In this document: positions 1-5,106 of the stretch, in pieces
How the letters are laid out: each line of letters starts with the position of its first letter
Numbering within the stretch: position 1 is the first letter of the stretch
Assembly: GCA_016783995.1 (NCBI GenBank)
Contig: JADHVN010000104.1
Span: forward strand, 1 to 5,106
Direction: 5' to 3'
From: Actinomycetota bacterium
GTDB lineage: Bacteria; Actinomycetota; Humimicrobiia; Humimicrobiales; Humimicrobiaceae
Length of the DNA stretch: 5,106 nt
Program-made: the position numbers and the translations under genes
Notes under the pieces: model-generated
The model's input: only the letters and a program-made list of their open reading frames with translations
The model's database searches: none
Told to the model about the DNA's origin: nothing

Positions 1-450
1 ATGTCTGCTTAACTTCAATGCTGTTTTTATTCTATTTACATTGCCGGATGATCCCGGTATAACCGGTATTTTATTTCTCTTCATAACCTCTATGGCTTTG
101 GATTTGTTTCCTGCGAGTGAAATTACTTCAGCTGGAGGTCCTATGAAGATTAAATTATTCTGGCTGCAGATATCTACAAATCTGGAATTTTCCGCCAGAA
201 ATCCATATCCCGGATGAATCGCATCACAGCCTGTGACCTGTGCCGCAGTAATTATATTGTCTATATTAAGATAGCTTTTGGCTGGAGGGGAAGAACCAAT
301 ACAGATACTTTTATCCGAAAGTTTTGTATGGATTGAGTTCTTATCTGCGGTTGAATATGCTGAAACGCTTTCGATACCGAGTTCCCTGCAGGCTCTGATT
401 ATTCTTACTGCAATTTCTCCTCTGTTTGCTATAAATATCCTTTTGAACAT
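1..450 (-). CDS. accC: Biotin carboxylase (AccC), N-terminal third, partial
   Basis: Biotin carboxylase uses ATP and bicarbonate to carboxylate the biotin of a carrier protein, the first half-reaction of acetyl-CoA carboxylase and related enzymes, in the cytoplasm. The first 150 codons are present; the gene runs off the left edge (the family is about 450 residues). The start ATG at 450 gives the typical opening MFKRIFIANRGEIAVRI. Also visible are HPGYGFLAENSRF (residues 79-91), FIGP (102-105), and GNKSKA with Lys116 at the position of the ATP-binding Lys116 of E. coli AccC. This part covers the N-terminal biotin-carboxylase domain and the start of the ATP-grasp region. It begins 4 nt after the stop of the AccB-fusion gene (TAA-TTTT-ATG) and has no good Shine-Dalgarno at normal spacing, so translation is probably coupled to the upstream gene. 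A separate AccC-type subunit of a pyruvate or acyl-CoA carboxylase is the main alternative; the missing C-terminus would not settle this alone. Confidence 0.96.
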   Translation of the reverse strand, partial: MFKRIFIANRGEIAVRIIRACRELGIESVSAYSTADKNSIHTKLSDKSICIGSSPPAKSYLNIDNIITAAQVTGCDAIHPGYGFLAENSRFVDICSQNNLIFIGPPAEVISLAGNKSKAIEVMKRNKIPVIPGSSGNVNRIKTALKLSRH

Positions 451-454
451 AAAA

Positions 455-2308
455 TTACTTTTTATCTCTCTTTATAACCATTAACGTCTGGTCAAATTCT
501 ACAGCATCTTCATTGGAAACCAGAATATCTTTTATCTGACCGTCATACTCCGAGTTGATCTTATTCATAAGCTTCATAGCTTCTATTATGCACAGCGTAT
601 CACCTTTTTTAACCCTGTCACCAACATTTACAAATGGTGGGTCGTCTGGACTGGATGCGGTATAAAATGTACCTACAATAGGAGATTTGATTTCCGCTAA
701 ATCGTCAGATTTCTTTACTGCAGGTTCTGGTTCCTCTTCCTTTCTCGTGCCCTGCTCTGGCAGTCTGAATTTCGGGTTATTTATGGATATTTTCACGCCC
801 TCTACTTCAAGCTTTATTTCTTCTATATTGCTACTTTCAACCAGGCTGGTTATTTCCCTTAATTTTTTGATATCAAGATTCTCTAATTTAGCAATTGAAT
901 CAATCCTACTGCCATTGAAGGTAAGTCCTGCTTTGGTAAAATCAAGATCTTTTCCTGCCGGAGTTTTTTCCTGGCTGTACTTTTTTTTCTCAAGAAATTT
1001 TTTAGTTTTTTCCGGAAAGAAGCAGTAACTTAAAATGTCCTCATCTTTATCTGAAAGATTTTCCAGCTCACTTTTGCACTGCTCGTAGATATCTTCAACT
1101 TCCAGACTGACCTTGCCCTTTTCTTCGCCTGCTGTATCTTCTAATTTTTCAAGAATTTTTTTATCTATCTTTCTGGGAAGCTTTCCAAAATACCCCAATA
1201 TAAGTTTTTTTATTTCATCGCATAGAATCTCCCATCTAAAGTCAGAAATAACAGTATTCAGTATGGCCTGACTCCCTATAATCTGGCCTATGGGAGTGGA
1301 AAGCGAAGGGTTGCCTATTTCGCTTTTTATCTTGAAAACTTCTTCCAGTACAGAATCTATTGCTTTAGTTTCACCAATTTCCTGCAGCTGATTACCGATA
1401 CTTGAAATTAGCCATTTTGGGAGAAGGTTTTTATTGGTATTATTAAGAATAAACTTTGTGGAAAATAAATCCTGTTTTATATACGGATAGATATATTTTT
1501 TTATATTTTCACTTAACTGGACGACTTTTACGCAGTCCAGATTATGTGAGATGTCTGTATCCTTTAAACTTAGAATGTATGAAAAGACTGTTGGGCCGCA
1601 GTCATTATATGAAGAGGGCAGAAGGCTCAAGTCTACTCCATCACAACCATTAGCGCATGCTTCAAAATAATTTAATATTTGAAGCCCCCTTAAGTTTGAA
1701 GCACAAAAAAATTTGGGAATTTCAATTTCGCTGCTCAAGCTTGCAAAAAGCTCTGCTGCTTTTTTTGGAAGTATTGTCGATTCTGCATCTTTTATACATA
1801 TGCTTGCGCAGCCATAGCTTCTTAGCTTTTTTGCAGTTCTTATATAGAATCCGGTATCCTGCAGATTATCGTATATTATAGTCCCCTGACACCCTGCGCC
1901 ATTTTCTATGACTGTAGATATGGTGTATTTTAAATTTTCCAGATCATTTAATGAGTCGTATACCCTGAATATATCAATCCCGTTTCCTGCGCACTGCTTT
2001 ATAAATCTTTTAATAATACTGTTTGAATAAACTTCCAGTCCCCCGAGATTTCTTGCTCCTATAAGTACCTGTAGTGGAATGGATGGAATCTTTTTTTTAA
2101 TATAAGAAGCAACCTCAAGCGGTGCCATACTGAGATTGCTTTCAAGTATTTTTTCAAAGCTTGAACCGCCCAGTATCTCAAGGCTGTCATATTTTATACT
2201 GTTAAAATGTTCTAGAATGATATCGAGTGTTCGGGTATCTATATACCCCAGGTCCATATTCTGGAATATATCCCTTATGGTGATGTCGTTTATTTTTATA
2301 TTTCTCAT
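455..2308 (-). CDS. Fusion of a degenerate OadA/PycB-like carboxyltransferase barrel with an AccB-type biotin carboxyl carrier
   Basis: This is a 617-residue, two-part protein. Residues ~5-250 align with the HMGL-like TIM barrel of oxaloacetate decarboxylase alpha and pyruvate carboxylase ([10 protein letters not shown] 43-52, [14 protein letters not shown] 109-122, QGTIIY 141-146, ICIKD 170-174). Residues ~300-440 match the conserved carboxylase domain ([15 protein letters not shown] 337-351; [15 protein letters not shown] 425-439). Residues ~478-617 are a full AccB: N-terminal helix region (LDIKKLREI), acidic/Pro linker 515-535, thumb segment [18 protein letters not shown] (542-559), and biotinylation site EAMKLM with Lys579. 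OadA and pyruvate carboxylase biotin domains lack that thumb. The barrel keeps Asp8 and Lys173, but both metal-ligand His positions are Cys202 and Ser204, the substrate Arg is Gly84, the catalytic Thr position is Asp236, and PGGM is PKWL (297-300). The start ATG overlaps the bioY stop (ATGA), with no Shine-Dalgarno seen. I infer a biotin carrier for AccC; what the barrel does is unknown. Confidence 0.9.
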   Translation of the reverse strand: MRNIKINDITIRDIFQNMDLGYIDTRTLDIILEHFNSIKYDSLEILGGSSFEKILESNLSMAPLEVASYIKKKIPSIPLQVLIGARNLGGLEVYSNSIIKRFIKQCAGNGIDIFRVYDSLNDLENLKYTISTVIENGAGCQGTIIYDNLQDTGFYIRTAKKLRSYGCASICIKDAESTILPKKAAELFASLSSEIEIPKFFCASNLRGLQILNYFEACANGCDGVDLSLLPSSYNDCGPTVFSYILSLKDTDISHNLDCVKVVQLSENIKKYIYPYIKQDLFSTKFILNNTNKNLLPKWLISSIGNQLQEIGETKAIDSVLEEVFKIKSEIGNPSLSTPIGQIIGSQAILNTVISDFRWEILCDEIKKLILGYFGKLPRKIDKKILEKLEDTAGEEKGKVSLEVEDIYEQCKSELENLSDKDEDILSYCFFPEKTKKFLEKKKYSQEKTPAGKDLDFTKAGLTFNGSRIDSIAKLENLDIKKLREITSLVESSNIEEIKLEVEGVKISINNPKFRLPEQGTRKEEEPEPAVKKSDDLAEIKSPIVGTFYTASSPDDPPFVNVGDRVKKGDTLCIIEAMKLMNKINSEYDGQIKDILVSNEDAVEFDQTLMVIKRDKK

Positions 2309-2943
2309 TTTTTAATCTTGTTTAAATTTAGAATAGACAGTGCAACAAGAATTTTTAGGAAATCTATTGCTATAAAAGGCTGTGTACCTAATTTCCAGGT
2401 CCTGGACAGTGTATCTGAAATTGATTGAGTGCCTGTCAGGCTAAAGAGGTAGCCAAATAGATAAATGAATCCAAAAAGATGAATCACTACCATTCCGGCA
2501 AGACAGGAAATGAAACCGTCAAATAAGTTTCTTAAAGGATTATTATTAATCCTTTTGCCTGAATTTTCATATAAATATCCGGTGACAAATGCAGCAACCA
2601 TAAATCCGGCAATATACCCGACTGTGGGTCCGGCCAGGGCAATAGCTCCGTTTTTAAACCCGCTGAAAACCGGAAGTCCTATAAGACCCATAAAAACATA
2701 TATAGTCTGGCTGGCAAGAGCCCACCTGCTGCCAAGGAATATCCCGGACAGCAGCACAGTTAAAACCTGCATGGTAATTGGAACCGGTGTAAAAGGAAGA
2801 TATACAAATGAATTTGCCGAGATTGCCATAAGGACTGCAAAGATTAAGGAGAATACCAGACTGGTGGTAATTTTATTGTCATAGGATTTAACTCCTACAC
2901 CTTTATTTTCTATATTAGTTGTATTATTCATAAAACTTCTCAT
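2305..2943 (-). CDS. bioY: BioY, biotin-uptake S component of an ECF-type transporter
   Basis: BioY is an integral membrane protein that binds biotin and, with an ECF energising module (EcfA/EcfA'/EcfT), brings it into the cell. The 212-residue product has about six hydrophobic segments (roughly 27-45, 57-72, 75-92, 100-123, 143-170, 189-207). It carries the family hallmarks TPVPITMQ (52-59), [10 protein letters not shown] (86-95), [10 protein letters not shown] (105-114) and [10 protein letters not shown] (188-197, with conserved Asp194 and Lys197). The ~24-residue polar N-terminus before the first membrane segment is a little long. ATG 2943 has a weak AGG five bases upstream; ATG 2931 (Met5), preceded by GAGAAG, is an alternative start. 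No ECF ATPase or T gene is in view, so it would rely on a shared module elsewhere. It is first in an operon with a biotinylated carrier and biotin carboxylase, so it plausibly supplies the cofactor those proteins need. Confidence 0.94.
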   Translation of the reverse strand: MRSFMNNTTNIENKGVGVKSYDNKITTSLVFSLIFAVLMAISANSFVYLPFTPVPITMQVLTVLLSGIFLGSRWALASQTIYVFMGLIGLPVFSGFKNGAIALAGPTVGYIAGFMVAAFVTGYLYENSGKRINNNPLRNLFDGFISCLAGMVVIHLFGFIYLFGYLFSLTGTQSISDTLSRTWKLGTQPFIAIDFLKILVALSILNLNKIKK

Positions 2944-3010
2944 TTAGACCTGGATTATAAAAAAGTATCTGTCCTTAAAAAAGTCATATATTTAAGCTTT
3001 AAAGTCTTTT

Positions 3011-3114
3011 AGGTAAGACGCTCCGGTATGTATAAAGTTTCACCGCAAAAATTTACCTTCGGGCTAGCCAGAGCCCAAAATAGTGAAACTATTGGATTAT
3101 ACCCGCGTCTTTTT
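3011..3114. other. Candidate structured leader RNA, or long interrupted inverted repeat
   Basis: Direct reading shows nested complementary segments: AAGACGC (3015-3021) with GCGTCTT (3105-3111), GGTAT (3025-3029) with ATACC (3099-3103), AGTTTCAC (3036-3043) with GTGAAACT (3083-3090), and an inner hairpin GGGCT (3061-3065) with AGCCC (3072-3076). That is 25 Watson-Crick pairs in one extended stem with internal loops. AGGTAA (3011-3016) can also pair with TTACCT (3053-3058) in the apical region, as a pseudoknot or a switch. Competing pairings exist: GTCTT (3004-3008) with AAGAC (3015-3019), and AATAGT (3079-3084) with ACTATT (3088-3093). Read rightward, the closing stem ends in a T-run (3110-3114). 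Read leftward, it would lie in the bioY 5' leader. The island is visibly richer in GC than its flanks. I could not match it to a known riboswitch, T-box or tRNA; the strand is undecided. Confidence 0.4.
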
Positions 3115-3141
3115 ATAAAATGGTTTTATAATTAATTATAA
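3114..3141. promoter_or_regulatory. Overlapping AT-rich inverted repeats, candidate operator/promoter
   Basis: TATAAAA (3114-3120) and TTTTATA (3124-3130) form a 7-bp inverted repeat around TGG. It overlaps a perfect 16-bp palindrome, TTATAATTAATTATAA (3126-3141), that ends just before the Shine-Dalgarno of the acyl-CoA dehydrogenase gene. Both overlap -10-like sequences, so a dimeric repressor bound here would block rightward transcription. This role is inferred. In very AT-rich DNA some such symmetry occurs by chance, though a 16-bp perfect palindrome is less expected. Confidence 0.4.
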
Positions 3142-3143
3142 TC

Positions 3144-3149
3144 GGGGGA
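3144..3149 (+). promoter_or_regulatory. Ribosome binding site of the acyl-CoA dehydrogenase gene
   Basis: The G-rich string GGGGGA sits immediately upstream of ATG 3153, with the last G four bases before the start. The spacing is short, but this is the only purine-rich site, and the resulting N-terminus matches the family, so it supports the start chosen. Confidence 0.55.
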
Positions 3150-3152
3150 TTT

Positions 3153-4304
3153 ATGAGATATCTTTTAACAGAAGAACAAAGGATGATAGTAGACATCTGC
3201 CGTCAGATAGTAGAAGAAAGAATTATTCCTGTAAGAGCTGAGCTGGATGAGAAGGAGATATTTTCCTGGGAAATAATAAATGAGATTGCAAGAAGTGATC
3301 TTTTCAGGTTATTTGTTCCGGAAGAATATGATGGTATGGGTACTGGTATTTTCGAAATCTGCCTGGCCACTGAGGAGTTGAGCAGAGGTGATTTAGGCAT
3401 TGCCACATCTTTTGCGGCATCCGGGCTGGGTCTTATACCAATGTTAATAGCTGGAAACGAGGAGCAGAAAAAGAAATATCTACCCCAGCTGGCAAGCGGT
3501 AAAAAGCTTGCTGCTTTTGGGTTGACGGAGGCGGAAGCTGGAAGTGATGCCGGCAATATCAAAACTACTGCAAAAAGAGATGGGGACTATTATATTTTAA
3601 ATGGAACAAAGCAGTGGATATCCAATGGCGGTGAAGCAGATATTTATACTGTATTTGTTATGACCAATCCCCAAAAGGGAATAAGGGGAGCAAGCGCCAT
3701 TGTTGTGGAAAAAGGAACACCTGGATTTGAATTCGGAAAGAAAGAGAATAAACTTGGTATGCGGTCCTCGGTTACCAGGGAGCTTATATTTACCGACTGC
3801 AGGGTGTCAAAAGAGAACATACTGGGCAGTGAGGGAATGGGCTTTATAATTGCCATGAGGACTTTTGACCAGTCCAGGCCGGTAATTGGAGCTCAGGCTG
3901 TGGGAATTGCTCAGGGTGCCCTGGAGGAAGCCTTAAATTATTCCAAAGTAAGAAAACAGTTTGGCGCAGCCATATCTTCCTTTCAGGCAATTCAGCATAT
4001 GCTTGCTGATATGGCTACAAATATTGAAGCTGCCAGAGCGCTTGTTTATCATGCGGCAAAAGTAATTGACAGTGGAGAAAAGAATATCACCCGCCTTTCT
4101 TCAATGTCAAAGATATTTGCATCTGATATGGCTATGAAAGTTACTACCGATGCTATTCAGATATTCGGTGGTTATGGTTTTATGAAGGAATATCCTGTAG
4201 AGAAGATGATGAGGGATGCAAAGATAACCCAGATCTATGAAGGAACCAACCAGATACTGAGAAATGTAGTTGCCCTTGATATGATAAAAAGGGGAGTGCT
4301 CTAA
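3153..4304 (+). CDS. Acyl-CoA dehydrogenase, short-chain/butyryl-CoA dehydrogenase type
   Basis: This FAD enzyme interconverts acyl-CoA and trans-2-enoyl-CoA, passing electrons to or from electron-transfer flavoprotein; it is cytoplasmic. The product is 383 residues, the normal length for short-chain bacterial members, with helical N-domain (~1-115), beta domain (~119-214) and helical C-domain (~226-380). Both family signatures are intact: GLTEAEAGSDAG (123-134), and the second from Gln336 to Asp355, beginning QIFGGYGF. The catalytic-base glutamate is Glu363 in QIYEGTNQI (360-368). Arg267 and Phe270 lie in the typical VRKQFG segment. The opening MRYLLTEEQRMI fits the family, supporting ATG 3153. 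etfB follows after 58-67 nt with no terminator in between, so the two are probably co-transcribed and act together. Chain length is not determined: the sequence cannot distinguish butyryl-CoA from other short or branched acyl-CoA substrates, so no gene symbol is given. Confidence 0.96.
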   Translation: MRYLLTEEQRMIVDICRQIVEERIIPVRAELDEKEIFSWEIINEIARSDLFRLFVPEEYDGMGTGIFEICLATEELSRGDLGIATSFAASGLGLIPMLIAGNEEQKKKYLPQLASGKKLAAFGLTEAEAGSDAGNIKTTAKRDGDYYILNGTKQWISNGGEADIYTVFVMTNPQKGIRGASAIVVEKGTPGFEFGKKENKLGMRSSVTRELIFTDCRVSKENILGSEGMGFIIAMRTFDQSRPVIGAQAVGIAQGALEEALNYSKVRKQFGAAISSFQAIQHMLADMATNIEAARALVYHAAKVIDSGEKNITRLSSMSKIFASDMAMKVTTDAIQIFGGYGFMKEYPVEKMMRDAKITQIYEGTNQILRNVVALDMIKRGVL

Positions 4305-4360
4305 GAGCTGCGAGAAAAAATAATTCCAAATTAATAAATTCTTTATATTAACAAACAGGC

Positions 4361-4367
4361 AGGTGAT
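4361..4367 (+). promoter_or_regulatory. Strong Shine-Dalgarno (AGGTGAT) that places the etfB start at ATT 4372
   Basis: AGGTGAT is exactly complementary to the 3' end of 16S rRNA in most bacteria. Its AGG core ends 8 nt before ATT 4372, which is ideal spacing. It overlaps the GTG at 4363, which is therefore a poor start: its own upstream AGG (4357-4359) is only 3 nt away. Confidence 0.55.
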
Positions 4368-5106
4368 TCAAATTAAAATTGCAGTATGCATAAAACAGGT
4401 ACCGGGTACAACGGAAATTAAGATTGATCCTGAAACCAATACCCTGGTAAGGGAAGGAATAGAGAATATAATAAATCCCTTTGACGCTTATGCCATTGAA
4501 GAAGGAGTAAGGATAAGGGAAAGGTCCAGCAGTGAGGAGGTAGAGGTAATTGCCCTGACTATGGGACCGCCGCAGTCTAAAGAGATACTGAAGGAAGCCA
4601 TATCAGTGGGAGTCGACAGGTCAATTCTTCTTTCGGACAGGGCATTTGCCGGAGCCGATACCTGGGCTACTTCCACCACTCTTGCAAAAGCCATAAATAA
4701 AATCGGGGACTGCAGGTTGATTATACTTGGCAAGCAGACTTTAGATGGAGACACAGGCCAGGTGGGACCTGAACTTGCGCAGAGATTAAACATTCCATTT
4801 ATAGGATATGCCAGCAGCATACTTGAAATTAACAGAAATAAGATGAAGGTCAAGAGGCTTATGGAAGACAGGTACGAGACTTTTGAAATAAATCTGCCTG
4901 CTGCAATATCAGTGGTAAAGGATATAAATACTCCCAGGGTTCCTTCACTCCGGGGAAAGATGAAGGCAAAAAGTGTGGAAATACCTGTATGGGATGCAAA
5001 ACAGCTTGAAGCAGATGAAGATGAGGTGGGGCTTTCCGGTTCATATACACAGGTGGTAAAGATATTCACCCCGAAAATAAAGCATGAGATAAAAATGATT
5101 GAGGGC
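4363..5106 (+). CDS. etfB: Electron transfer flavoprotein beta subunit (EtfB), 3'-truncated by the window edge
   Basis: EtfB pairs with EtfA to shuttle electrons between acyl-CoA dehydrogenase and other redox partners. About 245 residues from KIAVCIKQVPGTTEIKID to the right edge are present; the family is ~260, so only the C-terminus is missing. The nucleotide-binding motif GKQTLDGDTGQVGP (residues 120-133 counting ATT 4372 as residue 1) is of the DGDT-QVGP type found in clostridial, including electron-bifurcating, EtfB. Mitochondrial-type ETF differs there. RLMEDRYETFEINLPAAISV (162-181) approximates the family signature, with Arg168 where Gly is usual. The coordinate given is the outer conventional start, GTG 4363 (adding Met-Ile-Gln). 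The family N-terminus and Shine-Dalgarno position favour ATT 4372. The reading frame is blocked by TAA at 4321-4323, and there is no ATG or TTG upstream. etfA is expected just beyond the window. Confidence 0.95.
   Translation, partial: MIQIKIAVCIKQVPGTTEIKIDPETNTLVREGIENIINPFDAYAIEEGVRIRERSSSEEVEVIALTMGPPQSKEILKEAISVGVDRSILLSDRAFAGADTWATSTTLAKAINKIGDCRLIILGKQTLDGDTGQVGPELAQRLNIPFIGYASSILEINRNKMKVKRLMEDRYETFEINLPAAISVVKDINTPRVPSLRGKMKAKSVEIPVWDAKQLEADEDEVGLSGSYTQVVKIFTPKIKHEIKMIEG

Larger units (their letters stand above)
2944..3152. promoter_or_regulatory. Divergent intergenic regulatory region between bioY and the acyl-CoA dehydrogenase gene
   Basis: This 209-bp non-coding gap must hold the start signals of both operons. 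The outer parts are very AT-rich and contain -10-like TATAAT strings. On the minus strand one lies at 2959-2954; it is too close to ATG 2943 to leave the AGG at 2951-2949 in the mRNA, but would suit a start at ATG 2931. On the plus strand TATAAA (3114-3119) lies 16 bp after a weak -35-like TTGGAT (3092-3097), and TATAAT occurs at 3127-3132 and 3137-3142. No strong TTGACA partner was found for any of them, so exact promoters are uncertain. The GC-richer middle (3011-3114) is described separately. Confidence 0.6.

Noticed and set aside
278..484. 68-residue open frame on the plus strand over the accC start
   Set aside because: Antisense to AccC; hydrophobic composition arises from the complementary codons and there is no supporting context.
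687..1028. 113-residue open frame on the plus strand inside the fusion gene
   Set aside because: Low-complexity Ser/Phe/Leu composition antisense to the well-supported AccB and linker region.
2510..2884. 124-residue open frame on the plus strand opposite bioY
   Set aside because: Antisense to conserved BioY motifs, with no recognisable features.
3094..3109. GGATTATACCCG string resembling part of a TPP riboswitch
   Set aside because: The other conserved TPP-riboswitch blocks are absent, and the surrounding helices do not fit its two-arm fold.
3015..3114. Simple intrinsic terminator reading rightward (stem AAGACGC/GCGTCTT followed by T-run)
   Set aside because: The loop is over 80 nt with its own helices, and no rightward gene ends upstream, so a plain terminator is unlikely; a conditional terminator within a leader remains possible.
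2944..3152. BirA, Rex or B. subtilis-type FadR operator
   Set aside because: No GTTAAC-type BirA half-sites, no TTGTTAA-N-TTAACAA, and no TGAATGAATA-like match seen by eye.
3203..3562. 119-residue open frame on the minus strand opposite the acyl-CoA dehydrogenase gene
   Set aside because: Shadow of an intact dehydrogenase gene; Ser/Pro-rich and without motifs.
4305..4362. Separate promoter or terminator between the dehydrogenase gene and etfB
   Set aside because: A TATATT string (4344-4349) has no -35 partner at usual spacing, and no GC-rich hairpin with a T-run is present.
4488..5069. 193-residue open frame on the minus strand opposite etfB
   Set aside because: It is antisense to a strongly recognised EtfB, is rich in Ser/Leu/Pro without domain features, and has no family resemblance; a shadow of the real gene.

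Overview
The window holds two divergent gene clusters separated by a 209-bp regulatory gap. It reads like chromosomal DNA from an anaerobic, moderately AT-rich bacterium, possibly Clostridia or a related lineage. This guess rests on the clostridial-type acyl-CoA dehydrogenase/EtfB pair, an EtfB with the flavin-type motif DGDTGQVGP, and the presence of BioY. The taxonomy is inferred and weak.

Leftward cluster (minus strand, 2943 down to 1): bioY (biotin-uptake S component), then a 617-residue fusion protein, then the first 150 codons of accC (biotin carboxylase), cut by the window edge. The genes are tightly packed. bioY and the fusion gene overlap by ATGA, and 4 nt separate the fusion gene from accC. 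The fusion protein is the unusual item. Its N-terminal ~440 residues are homologous to the carboxyltransferase barrel and conserved carboxylase domain of OadA/PycB/pyruvate carboxylase. Its C-terminal ~140 residues are a complete AccB-type biotin carboxyl carrier with the biotinyl-lysine motif EAMKLM and the AccB 'thumb'. The barrel has lost most catalytic signatures, including both histidine metal ligands, so it looks like a pseudo-carboxyltransferase or an enzyme with changed chemistry.

Divergent gap (2944-3152): a GC-richer island (3011-3114) forms a long, interrupted, fully Watson-Crick inverted repeat with an inner hairpin and a possible pseudoknot. It resembles a structured leader RNA, but I cannot assign it to a known class. 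Next to it, just before the rightward gene, are two AT-rich inverted repeats, one of them a perfect 16-bp palindrome, overlapping possible -10 sequences.

Rightward cluster (plus strand, 3153 to 5106): a complete short-chain-type acyl-CoA dehydrogenase, then the electron-transfer flavoprotein beta subunit, cut near its C-terminus by the window edge. The start of etfB is unusual: the best Shine-Dalgarno and the family N-terminus both point to an ATT codon, while the only conventional start is an upstream GTG inside that Shine-Dalgarno.

Taken together, the leftward operon would import biotin and carry carboxyl groups on a biotin carrier, probably for malonyl-CoA or another acyl-CoA carboxylation. 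The rightward operon would interconvert acyl-CoA and enoyl-CoA with electrons handled by ETF. No tRNA, rRNA, CRISPR array or mobile element was found.
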